DNA of 8,551 nucleotides from Bacteroidales bacterium (GCA_023230285.1 JALNXP010000096.1:1-8551); one strand, 5' to 3'; positions 1 through 5,811 are shown, counted from the first letter of the stretch. Translations and numbers: made by a program. Notes: a model not told the origin generated them from the sequence alone.

Positions 1-71
1 TTTGCTTGCTCATCTTGTAGTAACTCGGCAATGCCGTCTTCCAAGTTTTTAAAAAATTCTTTTTCGTTCAT
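1..71 (-). CDS. Unidentified protein, N-terminal fragment (3' end outside window)
   Basis: An ATG at 71-69 opens a frame that runs off the left edge after 23 codons; the protein begins MNEKEFFKNLEDG and continues acidic and probably helical. No family can be recognised from so short a piece. It starts only 4 bp after the stop of the TfoX-like gene, so it is very probably translated as the last visible member of the same operon. The AT-rich upstream sequence with no Shine-Dalgarno motif is normal for Bacteroidota. Coding status rests on the operon spacing and the plausible residue composition, not on homology. Confidence 0.6.
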   Translation of the reverse strand, partial: MNEKEFFKNLEDGIAELLQDEQA

Positions 72-75
72 TTTA

Positions 76-390
76 TTATTTTTTTCGTTTCGTTTCCGGC
101 AGTTCATCATAAATTGCTTCGAACAATTTTTTTAGAAACACTTTGTTTTCAAGATTATCGACAGAAAGCATAGGCTTTGCACCTTCGTAAGGGATTTCCG
201 AATCAGCTTCAGGCATCAATTGTTTTGCAGTCGGGACAGGTTTGATAAGAAAACGATTATCATATATTCCGCCGACAACTTTATTGCGGTAGTATATGAT
301 ATATTCGCCCATCATAGCATGATACGAAATATCGTGTAATTCTGAAAGTTGTTCTAAAATAAAATTCAAATAGTCTTTAGTTGATGACAT
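76..390 (-). CDS. TfoX N-terminal-domain protein
   Basis: A 104-residue protein that looks like a stand-alone TfoX N-terminal domain. The recognisable core is MMGEY at residues 26-30, followed by a beta-rich stretch (IIYYRNKVVGGIYDNRFLIK, about 31-50) and a helical C-terminus with a basic tail. Proteobacterial TfoX/Sxy regulates competence and carries an additional C-terminal domain. Bacteroidota homologues of this short form have no established role, so a competence function should not be transferred. It has no signal peptide or membrane segment and is probably cytoplasmic. The gene lies 9 bp after the flavodoxin stop and 4 bp before the next start, so it belongs to the DUF362-flavodoxin operon. 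The family assignment is from pattern memory and the function is unknown. Confidence 0.85.
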   Translation of the reverse strand: MSSTKDYLNFILEQLSELHDISYHAMMGEYIIYYRNKVVGGIYDNRFLIKPVPTAKQLMPEADSEIPYEGAKPMLSVDNLENKVFLKKLFEAIYDELPETKRKK

Positions 391-399
391 AATATTTTA

Positions 400-981
400 T
401 TACAAGTTCAAGCTTTTAATCCATGTTTTCAATTCTTCTTCTGAGGTATTTTTTTGAAATATTTTTCCATCTTTGATTACTGTTGTTTTAGAGCAGCTTG
501 TTTTCAGATATTCCGCCGACTTTCCTAACCGACTGCCTCCGGAAGTAGCAAACAAAATAATTGTTTTACCTGAAAAATCATAGTTTTCGAGAAAAGTATT
601 GATAATTTTTGGTGCCCTATACCACCATATAGGAAAGCCTAAGAAAATGACATCATAATTCTGAATGCCGGCATTTTTATCAGCTAATGCGGGACGAGCT
701 TTTTCGTCAGCATTTTCCAGACTGCTGCGGCTATTTTCGTTTTGCCAGTTTAAGTCGGCGGAGGTATAAAGTTTTTCCGGTATTATTTCGTAAACATCAG
801 CATTTGCAGCTTTAGCGAGTGTCTTTGACACAGCTTTTGTTGTACCGGTAGCTGAGAAATATGCTACTAATATTTTCATGTCTTGATTATTTTTATTATT
901 TTGATTATTAGCGTTTTGTTGTGAATAAGCCATAAAAGCTGTAAAGAGCAGCACAAGTGTCATACATGTTATCTTCTTCAT
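400..981 (-). CDS. Flavodoxin with N-terminal signal peptide
   Basis: A 193-residue flavodoxin-like FMN protein, an electron carrier or NAD(P)H-linked quinone-reductase-like fold. Residues 1-21 look like a Sec signal peptide (basic MKK, hydrophobic core, a likely cleavage site at AYS-QQ), followed by an Asn/Gln-rich linker (22-34). The flavodoxin domain starts at Met35. Its phosphate-binding loop is SATGTT (43-48), and GFPIWWYRAP (115-124) and ATSGGS (145-150) are the other FMN-contacting loops typical of the family. Met35 (codon 879-877) is itself a credible start, in an AT-rich context, and would give a cytoplasmic flavodoxin of 159 residues. The upstream start is preferred because the signal peptide is well formed and the frame sits 10 bp after the DUF362 stop. 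The gene is the second in the operon and probably shares its AraC-type control. No partner reductase is visible. Confidence 0.9.
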   Translation of the reverse strand: MKKITCMTLVLLFTAFMAYSQQNANNQNNKNNQDMKILVAYFSATGTTKAVSKTLAKAANADVYEIIPEKLYTSADLNWQNENSRSSLENADEKARPALADKNAGIQNYDVIFLGFPIWWYRAPKIINTFLENYDFSGKTIILFATSGGSRLGKSAEYLKTSCSKTTVIKDGKIFQKNTSEEELKTWIKSLNL

Positions 982-991
982 ATTTAATATT

Positions 992-2002
992 TTATTTATC
1001 TATTGAGATTAATTTATATTTTTTACTACCGAGTCCGATTTTTTCGGCGTAGTCGACAGTATGAGTACCGTGAAGGCTGTTGATACGTTCCATAAGAGCC
1101 TGATTATCATCACCTTCTGCCGGAGTATAATTAAAGACGAGGTCAAGGCAGGCTTGGTCGAGAGCGACAGGGTCGGTTGATGCGAGGATGCCGATGTCTT
1201 TCATTTCGGGGTCGTGCGGGTGAGAATCACAGTCGCAATCTACTGATAGGTTGTTCATCACATTGATATAAAGGATATTATCTCCAAAATAATTATCTAC
1301 TGCTTGAGCGGCGGCAGCCATAGATTCGAGAAAATAATCTTGTTCGGGTAAATTATCCCACAGTTCATCCGGCGACTGAGCTTTGCCGGCAGTATGGATA
1401 TAGGCTTTTCCGTTAGCAGAGGCTACACCTATCGACTGATTTTTCAACACGCCGCCAAATCCGCCCATTGCATGACCTTTAAAATGTGCAAGGTTAATCA
1501 TAAAGTCATAATTTTTCAGATGAGAGCCGACAATATCATACTTGATATGTGTAGTATCTTTTACAGGTATCTTCATGTCGCCTTCAGCGTCCATAATATC
1601 CACATTTGCGATAGCGGTAAAACCGTGGTCTTTTGCAGTTTGCAGATGGTCTTCGGTAGTAGAGCGTTTACCGCCATAAGCAGTATTACATTCTACTATT
1701 GTTCCGTTAACTTTATGCACTAAGTCTTTAATTAAAGTTGGTTGCAAGAAATTATGTCCGCCGGGTTCGCCGGTAGAAATTTTAACAGCCACACGTCCGG
1801 TAGCGGGGCAATTGAGAGCTTCATAAATTTTCACAAGGCTTTCGCTGTCAATATTTTTTGTAAAATAGACTTTGCTGACACTTGTTGTATCTGTCGAATT
1901 GTTATCAGCAGGTTGTTGTCCATTTTGTTGATTACCGTTTCCACATGAAACAGCAGAAATTATTGTTGTAGTCATCATTAATAAAAAAATTTGAGTTTTC
2001 AT
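992..2002 (-). CDS. DUF362-domain lipoprotein
   Basis: A 336-residue protein with a lipoprotein-type signal peptide: basic start, hydrophobic core and Cys20 in AVSC. A low-complexity Asn/Gln/Thr linker follows to about residue 42, then a DUF362 domain to the C-terminus. Visible conserved segments are NFLQPTLIKDLV, the Cys in TIVECNTAYGG (about 101-111), LAHFKGHAMGGFGGVLKN (171-188), CDCDSHPHD (256-264) and ILASTDPVALDQACLD (272-287). Many DUF362 proteins carry a 4Fe-4S ferredoxin cassette after the GG.LKN region; here there is no CxxCxxC cluster, only SANGKAYIHTAGKAQSPDE. The biochemical function of DUF362 is not established. It is the first gene of a four-gene minus-strand operon with a flavodoxin, preceded by a -7 box and a 33-bp operator, which suggests a redox role outside the cytoplasm. 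No obvious acidic surface-export signal follows Cys20. Confidence 0.9.
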   Translation of the reverse strand: MKTQIFLLMMTTTIISAVSCGNGNQQNGQQPADNNSTDTTSVSKVYFTKNIDSESLVKIYEALNCPATGRVAVKISTGEPGGHNFLQPTLIKDLVHKVNGTIVECNTAYGGKRSTTEDHLQTAKDHGFTAIANVDIMDAEGDMKIPVKDTTHIKYDIVGSHLKNYDFMINLAHFKGHAMGGFGGVLKNQSIGVASANGKAYIHTAGKAQSPDELWDNLPEQDYFLESMAAAAQAVDNYFGDNILYINVMNNLSVDCDCDSHPHDPEMKDIGILASTDPVALDQACLDLVFNYTPAEGDDNQALMERINSLHGTHTVDYAEKIGLGSKKYKLISIDK

Positions 2003-2027
2003 TTTGTTATAAATTAAATTTACTTTG

Positions 2028-2035
2028 CAAAGATA
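2028..2035 (-). promoter_or_regulatory. Bacteroidota -7 promoter box for the DUF362 operon
   Basis: On the minus strand these bases read TATCTTTG, matching the Bacteroidota -7 consensus TAnnTTTG. The box ends 25 bp before the DUF362 start codon. No good TTTG -33 box lies at the usual 19-21 bp; the nearest TTTG (2066-2063) is 27 bp away and inside the operator. A weak -33 is what an activator-dependent promoter would show. The box is inferred from sequence only. Confidence 0.65.
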
Positions 2036-2058
2036 TTACAAATATAAACAATAAGAGT

Positions 2059-2091
2059 TACCCAAATTACATTTTTACGTACCATTTTTAC
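2059..2091. promoter_or_regulatory. Candidate AraC-type operator, copy 1
   Basis: A 33-bp element that is 29/33 identical to the one at 5009-5041, in the same orientation. The differences are at 2064, 2071, 2072 and 2079. It contains two direct heptamers, TTTTTAC at 2072-2078 and 2085-2091, starting 13 bp apart, and a related ATTAC at 2066-2070. Two tandem half-sites are typical for AraC-family binding. A further GTAAAA on the opposite face lies at 2099-2104. The element begins 24 bp upstream of the TATCTTTG box of the DUF362 operon, over or just upstream of the -33 position, where a class II activator would bind. That the nearby AraC regulator binds here is an inference. Confidence 0.6.
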
Positions 2092-2149
2092 TTATATGGT
2101 AAAATACAGGGATAATAGGTAGATATCAGTATAGTTGCCATTGATGTTC

Positions 2150-2198
2150 TTTACACGCACTGCATTTAATCGCATTGTGTAAAATAAGTCGTGTAAAA
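2150..2198. repeat. Repeated GTGTAAAA octamer
   Basis: GTGTAAAA occurs at 2177-2184 and again at 2191-2198, with starts 14 bp apart. Its inverse TTTACAC lies at 2150-2156. The repeats sit between the 3' end of the GT39 gene and the DUF362 control region. They may be a second binding site or part of a weak 3' end structure, since GTGTTTTACAC is a small self-complementary stretch. No convincing intrinsic terminator for the GT39 gene was found in 2092-2231, and nothing else was recognised there. Confidence 0.3.
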
Positions 2199-2231
2199 CA
2201 CATCGGCAATATCGATTTTTTATCAAAAATA

Positions 2232-3632
2232 TTATTTTAGCCGATATAATTTATAATTGTTTAAAACGAGTGGTATTTCATCATATTGTGCATCCATATT
2301 TTCCATGTTACACTCGTCAAAAATCAAGTAATATTGGCAAACATTACGATAATCTTGGTCGAGTGTTACATTACCGTAGCGAGAAAAGTAGCCATGTAAG
2401 CTCCAGTTAGAGAACATAACCGGACAAATATTAATTGTAACATTTTTACCGACTATATCAATTACTGTTTTACAGTCTGATACCATTTCTTTATCTCTTC
2501 CGACTCTTCCTATTTGGGATACAGACAAGCCTACGCTGATAATAATAACACAACCGGTTACTATTTTTAACAATTTGGCATACTTTAATGTCACTTTATC
2601 GATAGCAATTTTTAATACAGGATAAAGAAGATATGCGAAACCTATTGCAAAAACAGGATATACTGAAAGGATATAAAAGCCTCTTTGTTTCATGCTTATC
2701 ATGATTGGAAGGATGCCGCAAAGCACAACGGCAAAAAATATTGCAGCAACTTTTATATTTTGCTTCAGCAAGCTCATTTTCACTTTTTTTGTTGCAGCAA
2801 CAACGATGACGATTAATCCGAAAAGGAGAGGCATCATTATATTTTTGAAAAATTTTATTACTATAGTGAATCGCGAGTCTACTGTTTTAACGGTTTGAAT
2901 ACTTTTCATCACTTGGGTTTCAAAATAGTTTATCATATTATTGCGTGCATCAGGGATAAATCCAAAAAGAAAAGCTATCGGTATTATAGTAGCTGCAACA
3001 AAAACGAGAGTATCTACCATCATTTGCAAAAAATTATTTTGTCTTTTAAACAGCCATACGAAGAAAGGCATTGTCCATACATAAAGGCAGACAAATCCTT
3101 TAGTCAGCAATCCTAAAGAAAGAGAAATTCCTGAGAGTATAATCCATAAGAAACGTTTGTTTTCGAGGCTATTCAGATAAAGCAATATTGACAAGCATAC
3201 AAAAATGGTCATTGTATTTTCCAGCATATTGTTAGCGACAACCCACGAAACTTCAGTAACGATAATCCAAAAAAACAGCGGCAGCCAACCTGTGCGTTTG
3301 TCGCCGGTAAGTTTAGTCCATATAAGTACCATCAGCCAGCCAACGATGACAAAAGTGAATAGCGAATAGAAGCGTTCTACATAAATAGAATCTCCGAAGA
3401 TTTTAAAGGCGACACATTCCAGTCCGAATGCCAATGGCGGGTGTTCATAAAATTCGTTGAACAGTCTGTAACTTAAATGCGGTTTCCAGAAGCTGCCCAA
3501 ACCTTCTGCCATATTGCGGGAAATGTCGGCATAAAACAAGCCATCCATGAACATGCCGTCTGAGAACAGGTTAACGGAGCATATTCCGAGAAACAAGAAC
3601 GCTACAAAGAGATAACAGTTAGTTTGTTTCAT
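2232..3632 (-). CDS. GT39/ArnT-like membrane glycosyltransferase
   Basis: A 466-residue multi-pass membrane protein of the GT-C fold (PMT_2/ArnT-like, glycosyltransferase family 39). A first membrane helix (about 5-22) leads into a periplasmic loop with Asp25, Asp30 and Asp36, the region that carries the catalytic Asp in this family. Then comes YEHPPLAFGLE (62-72), a characteristic HPP segment. Roughly ten more hydrophobic segments follow, with KQRGFYILSVYPVFAIGFA-type sequence near 315-333, reminiscent of the lipid-phosphate-sugar binding helix of ArnT. Family members transfer a sugar from a polyprenyl phosphate to a lipid or protein acceptor on the outer face of the inner membrane. Donor and acceptor cannot be told here. 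The start overlaps the end of the upstream GT28 gene by 14 bp, so translational coupling is likely. This ATG fits a clean N-terminal helix, and the length is normal for short family members. Confidence 0.85.
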   Translation of the reverse strand: MKQTNCYLFVAFLFLGICSVNLFSDGMFMDGLFYADISRNMAEGLGSFWKPHLSYRLFNEFYEHPPLAFGLECVAFKIFGDSIYVERFYSLFTFVIVGWLMVLIWTKLTGDKRTGWLPLFFWIIVTEVSWVVANNMLENTMTIFVCLSILLYLNSLENKRFLWIILSGISLSLGLLTKGFVCLYVWTMPFFVWLFKRQNNFLQMMVDTLVFVAATIIPIAFLFGFIPDARNNMINYFETQVMKSIQTVKTVDSRFTIVIKFFKNIMMPLLFGLIVIVVAATKKVKMSLLKQNIKVAAIFFAVVLCGILPIMISMKQRGFYILSVYPVFAIGFAYLLYPVLKIAIDKVTLKYAKLLKIVTGCVIIISVGLSVSQIGRVGRDKEMVSDCKTVIDIVGKNVTINICPVMFSNWSLHGYFSRYGNVTLDQDYRNVCQYYLIFDECNMENMDAQYDEIPLVLNNYKLYRLK

Positions 3633-4758
3633 TTAATTTTTTGTTGAGAAGTTGCAGGATATCTTTACAGGTATTTGGATTTATATTTACTCGCTGTAGA
3701 TATATCATTTTATTTCTCTGATTAATATCTTCACAAATGTTCAATGCCCGATTTACCTGTTCTGCGATGTCCGTTGTGCTGTACGACATACCGTGATAAT
3801 GAAAAAACAGTGCATTTCGTGTTTCGCATCCCGGTATTGGAGCGGTATGAATAATAGGGATTCCTTTTGCGGCGGCTTCTGTACTTGACAAGCCTCCCGG
3901 CTTGGTAAACAGCACATCACAACTATCCATCAAAACAGCAACCTTATCTGTAAAGCCAATAATATTGATATTGGAATCAGCAGTGTATCGTTTTTGCAGA
4001 TTGTTTTTAAGAGTTTTGTTGTTACCGCACACCAAAAACAGCTCTACATTATATTTTGTTATAATATCATCCACTAACAATTGAATATTACCAAATCCCA
4101 TACTTCCCGACATAATCATAAACCAATATTTGTTTTCGTCTATGTTATTGCCAAACAATTCTTTACATTCCATACGTGCCGGCATTTTTGGCTGTCTTGC
4201 ATAAAAGCATTGTTTTACAGGAATACCGTAAGGATAAAGTTTATTGCGAGGGATGCCTTTTTGTACACATTCTTCTATCAGATGTTCGTGAGGAGCGATG
4301 TAATAATCGAGTTCAGTTTCTTCAATAAATGGAATAGATGTATAATCAGTCATGATGAATAAAATTGGAACATTCACCAATTTCTTAGCTCTTCTTAATG
4401 CTGTCAGGGCTTCGGCAGGGAAAATATGCGTACAAACGATAGCGTCATATCCATTTTTGATAATATAATCCAGCAGTTTGTCGCAATAAAGTTTATTGGC
4501 GAGATAAACAGGTGATTTTATTTTATTTCTGTTTGTGTCACTCACCAATTCACCGGCTTTATAAAGTACCTTAAACAAAGATGTTCTTGTTGAGAACACA
4601 TATAAGTCGGATGCTTTTTGTGATATATTTGTACTGATTAGACCAAGCGTATCGGCTATTTCTCCGTCAATATGACAAATCTGCAAATATTCTAAAAAAG
4701 CATGTGCAGCAGAATTATGACCTTCGCCCGTATCACACGATAGAATTAAAACCTTCAT
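3619..4758 (-). CDS. UgtP/MGDG-synthase-type glycosyltransferase (GT28)
   Basis: A 379-residue GT-B glycosyltransferase related to processive diacylglycerol glucosyltransferases (UgtP/YpfP) and plant MGDG synthase. The N-terminal acceptor domain opens MKVLILSCDTGEGHNSAA, whose GEGHNSAA (11-18) is the family signature. CTHIFPAEAL (109-118) and MTDYTSIPF (136-144) follow. The C-terminal nucleotide-sugar domain has MSGSMGFGNI (216-225) and KPGGLSSTEAAAKGIP (286-301), the UDP-sugar-binding motif. It should add hexose from a UDP-sugar to a lipid at the cytoplasmic membrane face. The frame is open to an upstream ATG at 4863, but the extra 35 residues cover the palindrome and promoter and resemble nothing, so the ATG at 4758 is chosen because the domain starts exactly there. 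It overlaps the downstream GT39 gene by 14 bp, forming a two-gene operon. The lipid and sugar are not determined. Confidence 0.88.
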   Translation of the reverse strand: MKVLILSCDTGEGHNSAAHAFLEYLQICHIDGEIADTLGLISTNISQKASDLYVFSTRTSLFKVLYKAGELVSDTNRNKIKSPVYLANKLYCDKLLDYIIKNGYDAIVCTHIFPAEALTALRRAKKLVNVPILFIMTDYTSIPFIEETELDYYIAPHEHLIEECVQKGIPRNKLYPYGIPVKQCFYARQPKMPARMECKELFGNNIDENKYWFMIMSGSMGFGNIQLLVDDIITKYNVELFLVCGNNKTLKNNLQKRYTADSNINIIGFTDKVAVLMDSCDVLFTKPGGLSSTEAAAKGIPIIHTAPIPGCETRNALFFHYHGMSYSTTDIAEQVNRALNICEDINQRNKMIYLQRVNINPNTCKDILQLLNKKLNETN

Positions 4759-4781
4759 AATATTTGAATTAATAGACCCTG

Positions 4782-4789
4782 CAAAGATA
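4782..4789 (-). promoter_or_regulatory. -7 promoter box for the GT28-GT39 operon
   Basis: The minus strand reads TATCTTTG, ending 23 bp before the GT28 ATG at 4758. It lies in the left arm of the perfect inverted repeat. No TTTG appears 19-21 bp upstream because that stretch is the other arm of the palindrome, so the -33 contribution is weak or absent. The call is by consensus match and position. Confidence 0.6.
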
Positions 4790-4808
4790 TAAAATCTTGC
4801 AGATTTTA

Positions 4809-4816
4809 TATCTTTG
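4809..4816 (+). promoter_or_regulatory. Plus-strand -7 box in the right arm of the inverted repeat
   Basis: TATCTTTG on the plus strand is the mirror image of the GT28 promoter box. Its G is 5 bp before an ATG at 4822, so transcription would begin near or at that ATG and give a leaderless or nearly leaderless message. The only downstream frame is the 41-residue P-loop remnant, so the promoter may be a leftover. There is no -33 match. Confidence 0.4.
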
Positions 4817-4821
4817 CAGTC

Positions 4822-4947
4822 ATGAAAATTCGAGAATATAATTATGCAGACCCCTACAAACATACGACACCTTTTTATTGTATTACCGTCATAAGACGTT
4901 GTGGTAAAAGTACTCTTCTTCCTATTTTCATCACTGCAACATTTTAA
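4822..4947 (+). pseudogene. P-loop ATPase remnant (AAA family, N-terminal stub)
   Basis: An ATG at 4822 opens a 41-codon frame ending at TAA 4945-4947. Residues 21-33 read ITVIRRCGKSTLL, close to the Walker A region (ITGIRRCGKSTLL) of the Bacteroidota ATP-binding proteins with DUF4143-type C-termini, with the first P-loop Gly changed to Val. The preceding residues (MKIREYNYADPY) fit the short N-terminus of that family. After the Walker A motif the homology stops and all forward frames close within about 100 bp, so no ATPase can be made. I read this as the stub of a decayed or deleted gene. The match is from memory of the family, and a chance similarity or an unrelated small protein cannot be excluded. 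Confidence 0.45.
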
Positions 4948-5012
4948 TAATTTCTCAATATCATTTGATATATTTCGTCTTGTTCATCATCTAATATTAT
5001 AGCTTCTCTACC
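4944..5012 (-). pseudogene. Possible C-terminal coding remnant, unidentified
   Basis: On the minus strand a 22-codon open stretch ends at TAA 4946-4944 and reads GREAIILDDEQDEIYQ followed by six more residues. The acidic, amphipathic composition looks like the C-terminal tail of a real protein rather than random AT-rich translation. It has no start codon near its upstream stop (5015-5013), so it cannot be an intact gene. It abuts the P-loop remnant and the operator. It may be the end of a gene lost by deletion; chance is also possible. Confidence 0.2.
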
Positions 5013-5041
5013 CTAATTACGGTTTTACATACCATTTTTAC
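5009..5041. promoter_or_regulatory. Candidate AraC-type operator, copy 2
   Basis: This copy is 29/33 identical to 2059-2091 and in the same orientation. It carries GTTTTAC (5022-5028) and TTTTTAC (5035-5041), with starts 13 bp apart, in the same context ending TACCATTTTTAC. It lies 42 bp upstream of the TATCTTTG box at 5084 and 77 bp before the regulator's ATG, so it is well placed for autoregulation of the AraC gene. Both TTTTAC half-sites are retained, and three of the four changed positions lie outside the 3' half of the element. Confidence 0.6.
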
Positions 5042-5083
5042 AGATTAACGTAACAAAGCGTTCTATGTTCCGAAGAAACGTAT

Positions 5084-5091
5084 TATCTTTG
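5084..5091 (+). promoter_or_regulatory. -7 promoter box for the AraC-family gene
   Basis: TATCTTTG followed by CAAG has the same extended form, TATCTTTGCA, as the DUF362 and GT28 boxes. It ends 27 bp before the ATG at 5119. The -33 position about 20 bp upstream holds GTTC, a poor match to TTTG. The operator copy lies further upstream, consistent with regulated expression. The call is by consensus match. Confidence 0.6.
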
Positions 5092-5118
5092 CAAGACTTT
5101 CATAAAAATTAATATGTC

Positions 5119-5806
5119 ATGGACGAAATAAAGCGCATTGATTATGTCAGCGATTACAACGACTTTTGCGGTGTAGAAACGCTAAATCCGTTAGTCAGCG
5201 TAGTGGATTTGTCGAAGTGTCAGCCGATGCGACACAACTTTGGGACGTAATATTAAAAAATATTCTTTTTTCTCTTATGAGTCACGTGAGGCGTTGCATA
5301 TTTCGGAAAGAGAGAAAGAAATCACCATAGACTGTTTCAACAGAATAGAAGCAGAGTTGCAACATGCTGTAGACAAGCACAGTCGCACGCTTATAGTTTC
5401 GTACATTGAATTGCTGTTAAATTATTGTACACGCTTTTACGACCGTCAGTTTATAACTCGCGAAAATGAGAATAAGGATATTTTAGAGAGATTTGAATAT
5501 TTACTTAATGATTATTTTAAATCAGATAAGCCGGAGCGTTATGGGTTGCCTTCTGTGCGATATTTTGCTGATGAGCTGCATTTGTCGCCGAATTATTTTG
5601 GAGATTTGATAAAGAAAGAGACAGGCATTTCGGCTATGGAATTTATTCAATCAGAGCTAATAGATATTGCGAAAGAGCGAATATCAGACCCGAGAAAAAC
5701 CGTCAGTGAGGTTGCTTACGAATTAGGGTTTCAGTATCCGCAGCATTTCAGCCGGATGTTTAAGAAAAAAGTCGGTAAAAGCCCTAATGAATATCGATAT
5801 TTATAA
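5119..5806 (+). pseudogene. AraC-family transcriptional regulator, internal deletion and frameshift
   Basis: The gene starts at ATG 5119 with MDEIKRIDYVSDYNDF and LNPLVSVVDLSK, the normal N-terminus of a Bacteroidota AraC-type regulator. The frame ends after 43 residues (HNFGT, stop 5248-5250). The rest of the protein continues in the +1 frame: LGRNIKKYSFFSYE follows from 5240 to the stop at 5806. In relatives I remember, about 60-75 residues of the sensor domain lie between HNFG and LGR, so an internal deletion has joined the two parts out of frame at ACTTTGGG. The 3' frame (188 residues from a TTG at 5240) keeps both helix-turn-helix motifs: SVRYFADELHLSPNYFGDL (105-123) and TVSEVAYELGFQYPQHFSRM (154-173), then SPNEYR. 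A sensor-less DNA-binding fragment could be made by reinitiation, since the frames overlap by 11 bp. It ends 5 bp from the convergent ResB-CcsA gene. Confidence 0.8.
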
Positions 5807-5811
5807 GGCAA

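Larger units (their letters stand above)
4779..4819. repeat. Perfect 41-bp inverted repeat (19-bp arms, 3-bp centre)
   Basis: The left arm (4779-4797) is the exact reverse complement of the right arm (4801-4819), with TGC at 4798-4800 between them. Each arm carries TATCTTTGCAG facing outward, so the element consists of two mirrored -7 boxes with identical flanks. It lies 20 bp upstream of the GT28 start codon, and the plus-strand ATG at 4822 begins 2 bp after it. It could be a divergent promoter pair, a dimeric regulator site, or a relic of an inverted duplication. If transcribed, it would form a 19-bp hairpin. It is not followed by a T-run suited to a terminator. Confidence 0.9.

Noticed and set aside
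1394..1948. Plus-strand ORFs antisense to the DUF362 gene
   Set aside because: The opposite strand encodes a well-conserved lipoprotein; these frames have no start context or recognisable motifs.
2209..2234. AT-rich inverted repeat at the GT39 stop codon as an intrinsic terminator
   Set aside because: The arms are interrupted and almost all A-T, with no G-C stem before a T-run, so the evidence is too weak.
4759..4863. N-terminal extension of the GT28 protein by 35 residues to an ATG at 4863
   Set aside because: It runs through the palindrome and the -7 box, has no family resemblance, and the conserved domain starts at ATG 4758.
2059..5041. The 33-bp direct repeats as phage or integron attachment sites
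   Set aside because: No integrase, recombinase or tRNA is nearby, and promoter-proximal positions of both copies with half-site structure fit operators better.
5119..5250. The 43-residue ORF as an independent small protein
   Set aside because: Its sequence matches the N-terminus of the AraC regulator whose remainder follows in the next frame.
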